In this document: in pieces, positions 1-8,197 of the stretch | Position numbering within the stretch: position 1 is the stretch's first letter | Layout of the letters: each line of letters opens with the position of its first letter | Origin: Stutzerimonas degradans | GTDB taxonomy: Bacteria; Pseudomonadota; Gammaproteobacteria; Pseudomonadales; Pseudomonadaceae | Direction: 5' to 3' | Length of the DNA: 64,000 bases | NCBI RefSeq assembly: GCF_024448505.1 | Contig: NZ_JAMOHV010000003.1 | Span: 186,001 to 250,000, forward strand | Position numbers and translations under genes: made by a program | The notes under the pieces: model-generated | Told to the model about the DNA's origin: nothing | What the model saw: only the letters and a program-made list of their open reading frames with translations | Databases searched by the model: none

Positions 1-189
1 GCCACCGGGTGGCGCCGGCTGCGTCGGCCGGGAGAGGAAGATCTGGTAGTCGCGCCCGGTGTGGCGCGAATGCAGCACGCGCTGCTCGGTCTGCGGCAGC
101 GTCACGGGCAGCCAGGCGGACGCCGCTGGCGTAGCCGCCTGGGTCGGCACGCTCAGCAGCGTGAGCGTGGCCAGGGCGAGGCGCTTCAT
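1..189 (-). CDS. Alpha/beta-hydrolase esterase, siderophore-esterase-like (N-terminal fragment, runs off the window)
   Basis: Only the first 63 codons are inside the window. The product begins with a typical Sec signal peptide (MKRLALATLTLLSVPTQA) and then reads HSRHTGRDYQIFLSRP, the strand that opens secreted esterases related to IroE-type siderophore esterases and other esterase-D-like hydrolases. The catalytic Ser and His lie beyond the window edge. Its ATG overlaps the stop of the upstream DUF2218 gene (ATGA), so the two are translationally coupled and follow the TonB receptor on the same strand. I infer that it hydrolyses an imported or periplasmic ferric-siderophore ester. A different small-ester substrate is possible. 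Confidence 0.6.
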   Translation of the reverse strand, partial: MKRLALATLTLLSVPTQAATPAASAWLPVTLPQTEQRVLHSRHTGRDYQIFLSRPTQPAPPGG

Positions 190-491
190 GCGTGAGTCAG
201 CGGCAGCGCGCCGTCCTGCCAGTGCACCTTGAGCGCTTCCTCGCCGGAGAAGCGTTCGAGGTGGTCGGCTATGACCAGACTCAGGCGCTTCTGCGCCTCG
301 CCGGCCTCGGACTGGCAGTCGATCAGCAGACGGTCGGCTTCGGCGAGCATGCGGCAGCTGCCGAAGGGGAACTGCACGCGGGCGCGGGTTTCGTCGAGTT
401 CGACCTCGCCCTTGTGGGCGAAGTGCTTGAACAGCCGGGTCATGTTGCGCGCGGCGCGCGGGGTGAGTACGACGGCATGGAACTGGGGCAC
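186..491 (-). CDS. DUF2218 family protein
   Basis: A 101-residue cytosolic protein without signal peptide. The sequence (ARNMTRLFKHFAHKGEVE near the N-terminus, then a Phe-Pro-Phe-Gly stretch) matches what I know as DUF2218, a small alpha/beta family with no established biochemistry that often sits beside siderophore or iron-uptake genes. The start is a GTG at 491 with a good ribosome site (AAGGAG) seven bases upstream. It lies between the TonB receptor and the esterase, with a 4-base overlap into the latter, which suggests a role in iron handling. That role is inference from context only. Confidence 0.7.
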   Translation of the reverse strand: MPQFHAVVLTPRAARNMTRLFKHFAHKGEVELDETRARVQFPFGSCRMLAEADRLLIDCQSEAGEAQKRLSLVIADHLERFSGEEALKVHWQDGALPLTHA

Positions 492-513
492 GGGTAATCT
501 CCTTGCAGGGTGG

Positions 514-531
514 GCCGGCCCGCAGGCCGGC
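514..531. terminator. Short GC hairpin between TonB receptor and DUF2218 gene
   Basis: Perfect inverted repeat GCCGGCC / GGCCGGC with a CGCA loop, lying just after the receptor stop (543) and before the DUF2218 start. There is no U-tract, so it may attenuate or stabilise the mRNA rather than terminate fully. Confidence 0.35.
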
Positions 532-542
532 AGTGGGGTGGC

Positions 543-2681
543 TCAGAATTCGTAGCGCGCGCCGACGACGAAATTGCGCGACGGGCCGTAGAAGTTGAAG
601 GTGCCGACGCTGCCGACCCGCGAGTAGTACTTGCGGTCGAGCAGGTTGTTGGCGTCGAAGGTGGCGGTCAGCTTGTCGGTGAGCGGGTAGGACAGCTTGG
701 CGTCGACCACCGCGTAACCCGGCGCGCTCAGTCGCGGGCTGCCGGCGCGTTCGATGCTGAAGTCGCTCATGGCGCTGATGCCGGCGCCGAGGCCGAGGCC
801 GCGCAACGGGCCGCCGGGCAGCGTGTACTTGCTCCACAGCGAGGCCTGGTGGCGCGGCATCAGCGCGAACAGCGCGTTCTCGTCGCCGGCCAGGTTCTCG
901 CTCTTCATGTAGGTGTAGCCGGCCAGCAGCTCCCAGTCGGGCGTCAGGTAGCCGCTGACTTCCAGTTCGCCGCCGCGGATGCGGGTCTTGCCGGTGGCTT
1001 CGTAGACGCCGTTGAGCGGCACGCCGAAGTCGTCGATAGCGCCGGTGGCGCGGTTCTCGTCGGTGAGCTGGAAGGCGCTCAGGCGCGCATTCAGATCGCC
1101 GCCGTAGTAGCTGCCCTTGATGCCGACCTCGTACTGCTCACCTTCGCGTGGCTCGATGATGCGCCCACCGGCGTCGGCCTCGGTCTGCGGCTTGAACACC
1201 TGCGAGTAGCTGGCGTACAGCGAGTGCTGCGCATCGAGGTCGAACACCAGCCCACCGTAGGGCGTGACATGGCCGCTTTCGCGCACATCATGCGCGGCCG
1301 TGCTGTTTTCGCCGGTGTAGCTGCTGACGCGGGCGCCGCCGATCAGCGCCAGGCGCTCGAACGGACGGAATGTCAGCTTGGCGTACAGCCCGGCCTCGCG
1401 CTCGTCGGTTTCGGTGGGCGTGCCGAAGGTGACGCTCGGCCGCGGCTTGTCGCTCGGGTGGTAGCTGTCGACGTCGATCACGCCGAGGTTGCCGCGCGCA
1501 TCGGCGTAGTCGGTCTCGTAGCGCTTGAAGTCGGTACCGACGACGAATTCGCTGACCTGGCCGAGCAGGGCGAACGGCTGGCTGTAGTTGGCGTCCACCG
1601 CGAGGGTGTCCTGCTCTAGGTCGCGCGCGGTGTAGGCCAGGTTGGTCACGCCGGTGCTGGCGTTGCGTCCGGTGAAGGCATACAGGTAGTCGGTGGCGCG
1701 CTTGGAGCCGCGCACGGCAATGCGCCCGTAGCCGCCGTTGTCGAAGCGGTGGGTCAGCTCGGCGATGGCATCGGTGCTGCGGCCGTCGAAGTCGCCCCAG
1801 TCGGCGCCCAGGTAGGTCGAGCGGCTGAAGTGCTGCAGACTGCCGTCGGTGGCGGCGGGGTAGCCGTTGTGCGGGACGATGTCCTTGGTCTGGTGGATCA
1901 ACCCGAAGGACATCACCGTGGCGTCGCTGAGGTCGACGTCGAGCGCGCCGTAGAAGCTCTCGCTGGTGTTGGCGTTGTAGTCGACCTCGCCGTTGGTATC
2001 GGCGCGCGAGGCGACCAGGCGCCCGCGCACGCGCCCGTCCGCATCGAGCGGGCCGGAAAAGTCAGCTTCCTGGTAGTTCTGGTCCCAGCTGCCGTAGCGG
2101 CCGGTGAGGCTGCCCTGGAATTCGCGGGTCGGGCGCTTGCGCACCATGTTGACGATGCCGCCCATCTCGCTGGTGCTGCTGAACAGGCCCGACGGTCCAC
2201 GCATGATCTCGACCCGGTCGAATGGCGACAGCGAGGGCAGCGTGCCGTTGATGCTGGCCATCGGCGCGGGCAGGCCGTCGATGTTGAATTCGTCGTACTC
2301 GTAGCCGCGCGCGTAAATCGACGAGCGCCCGCTGTCGTTGGTCAGAGTGCGCAGGCCGGCGGTGTACTTGGCGAGGTCGTCGAGGTTCACGAACTGGCGG
2401 TCGCGGATGTAATCGCTGGTGTAGACGGTGATCGACTGCGGAATGTCGCGCAGCTCGGCGGGCGTCTTGGTGCCCACGGTGGCGGCCGGCACGGTGTAGC
2501 CGCCACTCTGCTCGGAGGGCGCCATGTCGTACAGGCGATTGCCCTCGACGGTGATGCTCTCCAGCTCGACTGCCTGCTGCGGGGTGACGCTCTGCGCCAA
2601 GGCATTCAGCGGGAACGGTGCGAGCAGCCCGAGCAGCAGCCAGCGGCGGGAAAAAGGGGAACGGCGGGTGGTGCGATCCAT
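543..2681 (-). CDS. TonB-dependent siderophore receptor
   Basis: A 712-residue outer-membrane receptor. The start chosen is the ATG at 2681, preceded by AGGAG and followed by a signal peptide that ends near NALAQ; an upstream extension exists in frame but has no such features. A TonB-box-like segment (ELESITVEGN) follows, then the plug domain (IPQSITVYTSDYI, DRVEIMRGPSGLFSS, GGIVNMVRKRP), then a 22-strand barrel ending in the aromatic terminal residue ARYEF. The plug motifs place it in the FhuE/FpvA-like ferric-siderophore receptor group; the ligand cannot be read from sequence. It faces an AraC regulator across a Fur-box candidate and leads into the DUF2218 and esterase genes. Confidence 0.88.
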   Translation of the reverse strand: MDRTTRRSPFSRRWLLLGLLAPFPLNALAQSVTPQQAVELESITVEGNRLYDMAPSEQSGGYTVPAATVGTKTPAELRDIPQSITVYTSDYIRDRQFVNLDDLAKYTAGLRTLTNDSGRSSIYARGYEYDEFNIDGLPAPMASINGTLPSLSPFDRVEIMRGPSGLFSSTSEMGGIVNMVRKRPTREFQGSLTGRYGSWDQNYQEADFSGPLDADGRVRGRLVASRADTNGEVDYNANTSESFYGALDVDLSDATVMSFGLIHQTKDIVPHNGYPAATDGSLQHFSRSTYLGADWGDFDGRSTDAIAELTHRFDNGGYGRIAVRGSKRATDYLYAFTGRNASTGVTNLAYTARDLEQDTLAVDANYSQPFALLGQVSEFVVGTDFKRYETDYADARGNLGVIDVDSYHPSDKPRPSVTFGTPTETDEREAGLYAKLTFRPFERLALIGGARVSSYTGENSTAAHDVRESGHVTPYGGLVFDLDAQHSLYASYSQVFKPQTEADAGGRIIEPREGEQYEVGIKGSYYGGDLNARLSAFQLTDENRATGAIDDFGVPLNGVYEATGKTRIRGGELEVSGYLTPDWELLAGYTYMKSENLAGDENALFALMPRHQASLWSKYTLPGGPLRGLGLGAGISAMSDFSIERAGSPRLSAPGYAVVDAKLSYPLTDKLTATFDANNLLDRKYYSRVGSVGTFNFYGPSRNFVVGARYEF

Positions 2682-2735
2682 GTTGCGGCTCCTGTCGCAA
2701 GCGGCGGGGCAGGTTGGCGACTGTCCCACGATTGC

Positions 2736-2754
2736 ACAAATGATAACGATTTGC
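2736..2754. promoter_or_regulatory. Candidate Fur box upstream of the TonB receptor and AraC gene
   Basis: The 19 bases centred on ATGATAA-CGATTT match about 12 of 19 positions of the Fur consensus GATAATGATAATCATTATC. It lies about 55 bases upstream of the receptor start and 100 bases upstream of the divergent AraC gene. Fur repression of both genes is inferred. Confidence 0.55.
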
Positions 2755-2853
2755 ATCCGAGAATGACGGCGCGTAGTCTGCCACCACGGCCTGGGCCGAA
2801 CCTTTGCGCGAGCGAACATTTGCTTTGCGATCCGTCTTCCGGGGATTTGCGCC

Positions 2854-3807
2854 ATGCAGCAACCTGATCACCTCATCCGTCGCGGCGAGCTGCCGGCAGC
2901 CAGCCAGCCGGGGCTGCGCCTGGCGCGCCCGGAGGACGACCGCCTGTTCTTCGGCAGGGTGGGCTGGGTGCAGCTGCGCGAGGGGCTGTCGCTGCACTGG
3001 TCGGATTACCAGGAGCTGCAGGATTTCGTCGCCGAGAATCCGGTGCAGCCGCGCCTGTCGTTCGTGCTGTTCCTCGACGGCCAGAGCGAGGTGAACTACG
3101 GCGACCTGGCGCTCACCTTCGGCCAGACAGATCGCCGCCAGCGTCCGCAAGGCGTGGCGCTGGCGATGACCGAGCCGGTGCTGTTCCGTCGCCAGGCCCG
3201 GCGCGGTCGGCATATCCGCAAACTGGTGGTGAGTCTGGCGCCGGAATGGTTCGACCACGCCGGCGCCGAGGCCGGCAGCGCGGTGCGGCGCTTTATGCAG
3301 AGCCATCTGACGCCGCGTGTGTGGCAGCCATCGGCACGGCTGCTGACGCTGGCCGAACAGATGCTCAGCCCGACGGGCTACGACCCGCTGCTCGAACGGC
3401 TGTATCTGGAAAGCCGCGCGCTGGATATCGCATGCGAGGCGCTCGGCAGCCTCGGTGAGGCGGCGCCTGAGGCGGGGCTGCGTCCGCAGGAAGGATTACG
3501 CCTGCAGCGGTTGCAGGAGTTGCTCGACAGCGGCGCGGCAGATGCCTGGACGCTCGAGCGCATCGCCCGCGAGATGGGCGTCAACGCAGGCACCCTGCAG
3601 CGCCAGTTCCGCAGCTCGCGCGGCATGACGATCTTCGAGTACCAGCGCGCCCGCCGTCTGCTGCAGGCCCGGCAGGCGCTGGAGCGCGAAGGGATCAGCG
3701 TGAACGAGGCCGCCTGGCGCGCCGGCTACAACAGCCCGGCGAACTTCGCCACGGCATTCAAGCGCCAGTTCGGCATCAGCCCGCGGCAGGTGCGCGGGCG
3801 CCTGTGA
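2854..3807 (+). CDS. AraC-family transcriptional regulator, PchR-like
   Basis: 317 residues. The C-terminal third carries the double helix-turn-helix of AraC/XylS proteins: first helix pair around residues 228-250 (LERIAREMGVNAGTLQRQF), second around 275-305 (VNEAAWRAGYNSPANFATAF), ending FGISPRQVRG. The N-terminal two thirds resemble PchR-type regulators that sense ferric siderophores. It is transcribed divergently from the TonB receptor, the usual position of a siderophore-responsive activator of the receptor gene. It probably activates the receptor operon when the cognate siderophore is imported, under Fur repression. The inducer is unknown. Confidence 0.82.
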   Translation: MQQPDHLIRRGELPAASQPGLRLARPEDDRLFFGRVGWVQLREGLSLHWSDYQELQDFVAENPVQPRLSFVLFLDGQSEVNYGDLALTFGQTDRRQRPQGVALAMTEPVLFRRQARRGRHIRKLVVSLAPEWFDHAGAEAGSAVRRFMQSHLTPRVWQPSARLLTLAEQMLSPTGYDPLLERLYLESRALDIACEALGSLGEAAPEAGLRPQEGLRLQRLQELLDSGAADAWTLERIAREMGVNAGTLQRQFRSSRGMTIFEYQRARRLLQARQALEREGISVNEAAWRAGYNSPANFATAFKRQFGISPRQVRGRL

Positions 3808-3829
3808 CGGCCGCGGCCTGACAGGCTGG

Positions 3830-5023
3830 CTAGTCGACCACGCTGGCGAAGGCGCGGGCCAGCTCATCCAGTCGCTCGGCATCCAGCCCGGCGACGCTGG
3901 CGCGGCCGCTTTCGACCAGATACACCGAATGCTCGGCGCGTAGCCGGCGCACCTGGGCAGCGGTCAGGCCGGTGTAGGAGAACATCCCGCGCTGCTCGGC
4001 GATATGCGCGAAGCGCTCGGCCAGCCCGTACGGCGTCAGCGCCTCCACCAGACCCTGGCGCAGGCTGGCGATGCGCTGGCGCATGCCTTCCACTTCGTCC
4101 TGCCAGATCTGCCGCAGCGCGTCGTCGGCGAGAATAGTCGTCACCACCGCGGCGCCGTGCGCTGGCGGCGTGGACCACAGCCCGCGGGCCAGCGCGGCGA
4201 GCTGGCTGCGCACATCCAGCAGTTGCTCGTGACCGGCGGCGATGACGATCAGCGCGCCGGTGCGCTCGCGGTAGAGGCCGAAGTTCTTCGAGCAGGAGCT
4301 GGTGATCAGCACTTCCGGCAGCGTTTCGGCGAACAGCCGCACCGCCCAGGCATCTTCCTCCAGCCCTTCGCCGAAGCCCTGGTAGGCGAAGTCGAAGAGC
4401 GGCAGCAGTTCGCGGCTGCGGACGATCTCCAGCACACGCAGCCAGTCGTCGTGGCTCAGGTCGAAGCCGCTCGGGTTGTGACAGCAGGCGTGCAGCAGCA
4501 CGACGTCGCCTGCTGGGATGCGCTCCAGCGCGGCGAACAGGCCGTCGCGATCCAGGCGGTTGTCGGCGCCGACGTAGGGATAGTGCTGCAGCGGCACGCC
4601 GGCGGCAGCGAACAGCGTCTGGTGGATCGGCCAGGTCGGGTCGCTCAGCCATAGCGTGCGCCCCGGCAGGCAGCGGGCGATGAATTCGCCAGCCAGGCGC
4701 AGCGCGCCGGTGCCGCCGGGTGCCTGGGTGCAACCGGCTCGATCCTCGGCGAGCGCCACGGCGCGCGGGCTGAGCACCAGACGCATCAGCAAGGCGCCGA
4801 ACTGCGCATCGCCGTGGCCGCCGATGTAGCTCTTGGTCTTCTCGCTGTCGACCAGCCGCTGCTCGGCCAGCTTCACCGCGCGGGGAATGGGCGTCTGTCC
4901 GTGCGCGTCCTTGTAGACGCCGACGCCGAGGTCCAGCTTGGCCGGGTTGGCGTCGGCGCGAAACGCATCCAGCAGGCCGAGGATCGGATCGCCGGGGACG
5001 CGGGGTATCTGGCCGAAATGCAT
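3830..5023 (-). CDS. phhC: Aromatic amino acid aminotransferase PhhC
   Basis: 397 residues, fold-type I PLP aminotransferase of the AspC/TyrB type. N-terminal DLGVGVYKDAHGQTPIPRAV, the ACCHNPSG cofactor-loop motif, the Schiff-base lysine in SSCSKNFGLYRERTG, and the substrate Arg region near the C-terminus (VYLVESGRASVAGL). The start is the ATG at 5023, which overlaps the stop of phhB (ATGA). An upstream in-frame extension would run into phhB and is rejected. It transaminates tyrosine and phenylalanine, the catabolic step after phenylalanine hydroxylation. It is the third gene of phhABC and ends convergently with the AraC gene. Confidence 0.88.
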   Translation of the reverse strand: MHFGQIPRVPGDPILGLLDAFRADANPAKLDLGVGVYKDAHGQTPIPRAVKLAEQRLVDSEKTKSYIGGHGDAQFGALLMRLVLSPRAVALAEDRAGCTQAPGGTGALRLAGEFIARCLPGRTLWLSDPTWPIHQTLFAAAGVPLQHYPYVGADNRLDRDGLFAALERIPAGDVVLLHACCHNPSGFDLSHDDWLRVLEIVRSRELLPLFDFAYQGFGEGLEEDAWAVRLFAETLPEVLITSSCSKNFGLYRERTGALIVIAAGHEQLLDVRSQLAALARGLWSTPPAHGAAVVTTILADDALRQIWQDEVEGMRQRIASLRQGLVEALTPYGLAERFAHIAEQRGMFSYTGLTAAQVRRLRAEHSVYLVESGRASVAGLDAERLDELARAFASVVD

Positions 5024-5379
5024 CACTTGCGCCCCTCGGCAGTGGCGGCGAGCTGGTCGGTGCGCGCGGCCATGATGAAGTCGTTGCGGTGCAGGCCGCG
5101 CATCTCGTGGCTCCACCAGGTCACGGTGACCTTGCCCCATTCGGTGAGCAGGGCCGGATGGTGGCCGACTTCCTCGGCAATGGCGCCGACCGCGTTGGTG
5201 AACGCCAGGGCGTGACGGAAATTGCGGAACAGGAACACGCGCTCCAGCTCCATGTGGTCGCCGCGCACCTCGATGTTCCAGTCGGGAATTTCGCGGATCA
5301 GCTCGGCCAGTTCTTCATCGGATACCTTCGGCGCATCGGCGCGGCAGGCTTCACATTGGGCTTGGGCGAGAGCGGTCAT
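5023..5379 (-). CDS. phhB: Pterin-4a-carbinolamine dehydratase
   Basis: 118 residues, DCoH/PhhB family. The core reads [16 protein letters not shown], then the conserved HHP ([18 protein letters not shown]) and the terminal [11 protein letters not shown]. It dehydrates 4a-hydroxytetrahydropterin made by phenylalanine hydroxylase and so recycles its cofactor. The start is the ATG at 5379, in line with homologues; the longer in-frame version adds unconserved residues. It is coupled to phhC by a 4-base overlap and separated from phhA by about 220 bases that hold an inverted-repeat element. Confidence 0.9.
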   Translation of the reverse strand: MTALAQAQCEACRADAPKVSDEELAELIREIPDWNIEVRGDHMELERVFLFRNFRHALAFTNAVGAIAEEVGHHPALLTEWGKVTVTWWSHEMRGLHRNDFIMAARTDQLAATAEGRK

Positions 5380-5440
5380 GGTGTCGGTCCCTTCTGTCTG
5401 TTGGGTGAAAGTCGTTGGCAAAGCCTAGGTGAATACAAAG

Positions 5441-5604
5441 CGTAGGGTGGACAACGCTGCGGGCTTGTCCACGCGTTGGGTTCGTCCGCCACTCCGTCGA
5501 AAGATCTCGTCGCGGTTGGGAGATAAGCCTTGCGGCGTCATTCAACCAGCGGAGTCGTGACCGAACCGGCGCGTGGAAAACGCTCTGCGGTTTTCCACCC
5601 TACG
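5441..5604. repeat. Composite inverted-repeat (REP-like) element between phhA and phhB
   Basis: The outer arms are CGTAGGGTGG (5441-5450) and its exact complement CCACCCTACG (5595-5604). Inside each end is a hairpin: GGACAA/TTGTCC around 5449-5470 and GTGGAAAA/TTTTCCAC (5573-5580 with 5591-5598). The GTAGGGTGGA...TCCACCCTAC signature is, to my knowledge, a common extragenic element of pseudomonads. Its right arm reaches into phhA and supplies that gene's stop codon. It probably acts as a transcript-processing or attenuating structure between phhA and phhBC, and looks like a later insertion. Confidence 0.75.
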
Positions 5605-6385
5605 CCGCCTTGGGCGGAAACTTCGGCTGGTGCAGGCCCAGGCGCATGGCCTGGTGAACCAGCGTCATGATGTCCTGGTGGGCCAGCTCGAACAGCCGGT
5701 GCAGGTCCGGCAGCACGAAGTACAGCGGCTGCAGGATGTCGATGCGATAAGGCGTGCGCATCGCCTCAAGCGGGTCGAACGGCTGGTGCTCGGGCGCGGC
5801 GGACAGGCTGTAGAGCGTTTCCTTCGGCGAGGAAAGAATGCCGCCGCCATAGATGCGCCGGCCTTCGGGCGTGTCCACCAGGCCGAACTCGATGGTCATC
5901 CAGTACAGCCGCGCAAGGTAGACGCGCTCCTCCTTGCTCGCCGCCAGGCCCAGCTGGCCATAGGTGTGGGTGAACTCGGCGAACCACGGGTTGGTCAGCA
6001 GCGGACAGTGGCCGAAGATTTCGTGGAAGATGTCCGGCTCCTGCAGGTAGTCCAGTTCCTCCGGCGTGCGAATGAAGGTGGCAACCGGGAAGCGCTTGCT
6101 CGCCAGCAGCTCGAAGAAGGTCTGGAACGGGATCAGCGCCGGCACGCGAGCGACCTGCCAGCCGGTGGTGGCCTGCAGCACGCGGTTGATTTCGCTGAGC
6201 TGCGGAATGCGCTCGCGGGGCAGGTCGAGTTGCTCGATGCCGGCCAGGTATTCCGGGCAGGCGCGCCCGTCGAGCAGCTTCAGCTGGCGTTCGATCAGGG
6301 TCTGCCAGACGGCGTGCTCGGCGTCCGGGTAGTGGATGTGGCCGTGCGCGTCCGGTTCGCGGGCGACATAGGGCGTGGTGTTCAT
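5600..6385 (-). CDS. phhA: Phenylalanine-4-hydroxylase
   Basis: 261 residues, the usual size of bacterial aromatic amino acid hydroxylases. The iron-binding motif is plain: FHEIFGHCPLL holds the two His ligands (HEIFGH), with the downstream Glu in YWMTIEFGL. It converts phenylalanine to tyrosine with tetrahydropterin, iron and oxygen. The start ATG at 6385 has AGGAGG a few bases upstream. The stop codon (TAG, 5602-5600) lies inside the right arm of the inverted-repeat element. It is divergent from phhR, whose protein should activate it through the PhhR-box candidate at 6507-6524. Confidence 0.93.
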   Translation of the reverse strand: MNTTPYVAREPDAHGHIHYPDAEHAVWQTLIERQLKLLDGRACPEYLAGIEQLDLPRERIPQLSEINRVLQATTGWQVARVPALIPFQTFFELLASKRFPVATFIRTPEELDYLQEPDIFHEIFGHCPLLTNPWFAEFTHTYGQLGLAASKEERVYLARLYWMTIEFGLVDTPEGRRIYGGGILSSPKETLYSLSAAPEHQPFDPLEAMRTPYRIDILQPLYFVLPDLHRLFELAHQDIMTLVHQAMRLGLHQPKFPPKAA

Positions 6386-6506
6386 CGGACCTCCTGAGCG
6401 GGTGGCCGCCTGAGTCTTGTTGTTATGGATGCCTCATCTGAACGTGCCGGCGCGGGCGTTGGGTAGTAGGCGTGCGAAGGCCGAGCGCACTTCGCTTGCG
6501 GCTGGA

Positions 6507-6524
6507 TGTAAAGAAAGTCTTACG
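6507..6524. promoter_or_regulatory. Candidate PhhR/TyrR box
   Basis: TGTAAA-N6-CTTACG, close to the TyrR/PhhR consensus TGTAAA-N6-TTTACA (10 of 12 fixed positions). It lies in the divergent phhA-phhR region, about 120 bases upstream of the phhA start, where an activator site is expected. Confidence 0.6.
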
Positions 6525-6580
6525 AATCCGCCCGGCGGCGTGGTGATCGCCTTGTATGCGGCTGCGTTCGTCAAATAATC

Positions 6581-6594
6581 TTGACGATAATCAA
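6581..6594 (+). promoter_or_regulatory. FNR/ANR-type palindrome upstream of phhR
   Basis: TTGAC-GATA-ATCAA, nine of ten matches to the ANR/FNR consensus TTGAT-N4-ATCAA. A -10-like CATAAC at 6619-6624 is placed so that the box centre would sit near -41.5, the class II activator position, with a start point about 12 bases before the phhR ATG. This suggests oxygen-responsive control of phhR. Confidence 0.5.
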
Positions 6595-6640
6595 GCCTGG
6601 CTTGCGAATAACTCGCCGCATAACAACAAAAGGGCCGCGT

Positions 6641-8197
6641 ATGCGTATCCGAATCCTTTGCCAGAACCGCGTCGGCATCCTGCGCGACATGCTCAACCTG
6701 CTCGTCGATTACGGCATCAACGTGGCGCGCGGTGAGGTCGGGGGCGAGCAGGGCAATGCCATCTACCTGCACTGCCCGAACCTGATGAACCTGCAGTTGC
6801 AGGCCCTGCGGCCGAAGATCGAGGCGTTGCCCGGCGTGTTCGAGCTGCGCAAGGTCAGCCTGATGCCCAGCGAGCGGCATTCGCTGGAACTCAACGCGCT
6901 GCTCGGCGCACTGGACTTTCCGGTGCTCTCGGTCGACATGAGCGGCGCCATCGTCGCGGCGAATCGCTGCGCGGCGCAGCTGCTCGGCGTGCGGGTGGAC
7001 GAGGTGCCGGGGCTGAGCCTGTCGCGCTATGCCGAGGATTTCGATCTGCCCGAGTTGGTGCGGGCGAACAAGGCGCGCATCAATGGCCTGCGGGTACAGG
7101 TCAAGGGACAGGTGTTCCTCGCCGACATCGCGCCGCTGCAGTCGCAGCACGACGACAGCGAGGCACTGGCCGGCGCGGTGCTGACGCTGCACCGCGCCGA
7201 TCAGGTCGGCGAGCGCATCTACAACGTGCGCAAGCAGGAGCTGCGCGGCTTCGACAGCATCTTCCAGAGCTCGAAGATGATGGCCGCGGTGGTGCGCGAG
7301 GCCCGGCGCATGGCGCCGCTGGACGCACCGCTGCTGATCGAGGGCGAAACCGGCACCGGCAAGGAGCTGCTGGCGCGCGCCTGTCACCTGTCCAGCCCGC
7401 GGGGGCAGGCGCCGTTCATGGCGCTCAATTGCGCCGGCTTGCCGGAGTCGATGGCCGAGACCGAGCTGTTCGGCTACGGCCCTGGCGCCTTCGAGGGCGC
7501 GCGCCCGGAAGGCAAGCTGGGGCTGCTGGAACTTACCGCCGGCGGCACGCTGTTTCTCGACGGCGTCGGCGAGATGAGTGCGCGCTTGCAGGCCAAGTTG
7601 CTGCGCTTTCTGCAGGACGGCGGCTTTCGCCGGGTCGGCAGCGACGAGGAGGTCTATCTGGATGTGCGGGTGATCTGCGCAACGCAGGTCGATCTGTCCG
7701 AGCTGTGCGCCAAGGGTGAGTTTCGCCAGGACCTGTACCACCGGCTCAACGTGCTGTCGCTGCACATTCCGCCGCTGCGCGAGTGTCTCGACGGCCTGGA
7801 GCCGCTGGCGCTGCACTTCATCGACCAGGCCAGCCGGCAGATCGGCTGTCGGTTGCCGACACTGTCGGCCGCCGCGCTGGCGCGCCTGGGCGGCTATCAC
7901 TGGCCGGGCAACGTGCGCCAACTGGAGAACACGCTGTTTCAGGCGGTCTCCCTCTGCGACGACGAGCGCATCGAGCCCGAACACATCCGCCTGCCGGCCT
8001 ACGGTGCAGCGCAGCCGCTGGGCGACTTCGCCCTGGACGGCGATCTGGCAAGCATCGTCGGGCGCTTCGAGAAGGCGGTGCTGGAAAGCCTCTATCAGCA
8101 GCATCCCAGCAGCCGGCTGCTGGGCAAGCGGCTGGGCGTATCGCACACCACCATTGCCAACAAGCTGCGCGAGTACGGCATTGGTCGAGAGGACTGA
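6641..8197 (+). CDS. phhR: TyrR-family transcriptional regulator of aromatic amino acid catabolism
   Basis: 518 residues with TyrR architecture: an N-terminal ACT domain (about 1-72, MRIRILCQNRVGILRDML), a PAS domain (about 78-190), an AAA+ domain (about 205-430; Walker A GETGTGKE near 235, Walker B GGTLFLDGVGEM) and a C-terminal Fis-type HTH (LGKRLGVSHTTIANKL). The sigma54-contact loop GAFTGA reads GAFEGA here, consistent with TyrR/PhhR proteins that work with sigma70. The ATG at 6641 is chosen because the ACT domain begins there; an in-frame upstream ATG would add unconserved residues. It activates phhABC in response to phenylalanine and tyrosine. Confidence 0.9.
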   Translation: MRIRILCQNRVGILRDMLNLLVDYGINVARGEVGGEQGNAIYLHCPNLMNLQLQALRPKIEALPGVFELRKVSLMPSERHSLELNALLGALDFPVLSVDMSGAIVAANRCAAQLLGVRVDEVPGLSLSRYAEDFDLPELVRANKARINGLRVQVKGQVFLADIAPLQSQHDDSEALAGAVLTLHRADQVGERIYNVRKQELRGFDSIFQSSKMMAAVVREARRMAPLDAPLLIEGETGTGKELLARACHLSSPRGQAPFMALNCAGLPESMAETELFGYGPGAFEGARPEGKLGLLELTAGGTLFLDGVGEMSARLQAKLLRFLQDGGFRRVGSDEEVYLDVRVICATQVDLSELCAKGEFRQDLYHRLNVLSLHIPPLRECLDGLEPLALHFIDQASRQIGCRLPTLSAAALARLGGYHWPGNVRQLENTLFQAVSLCDDERIEPEHIRLPAYGAAQPLGDFALDGDLASIVGRFEKAVLESLYQQHPSSRLLGKRLGVSHTTIANKLREYGIGRED

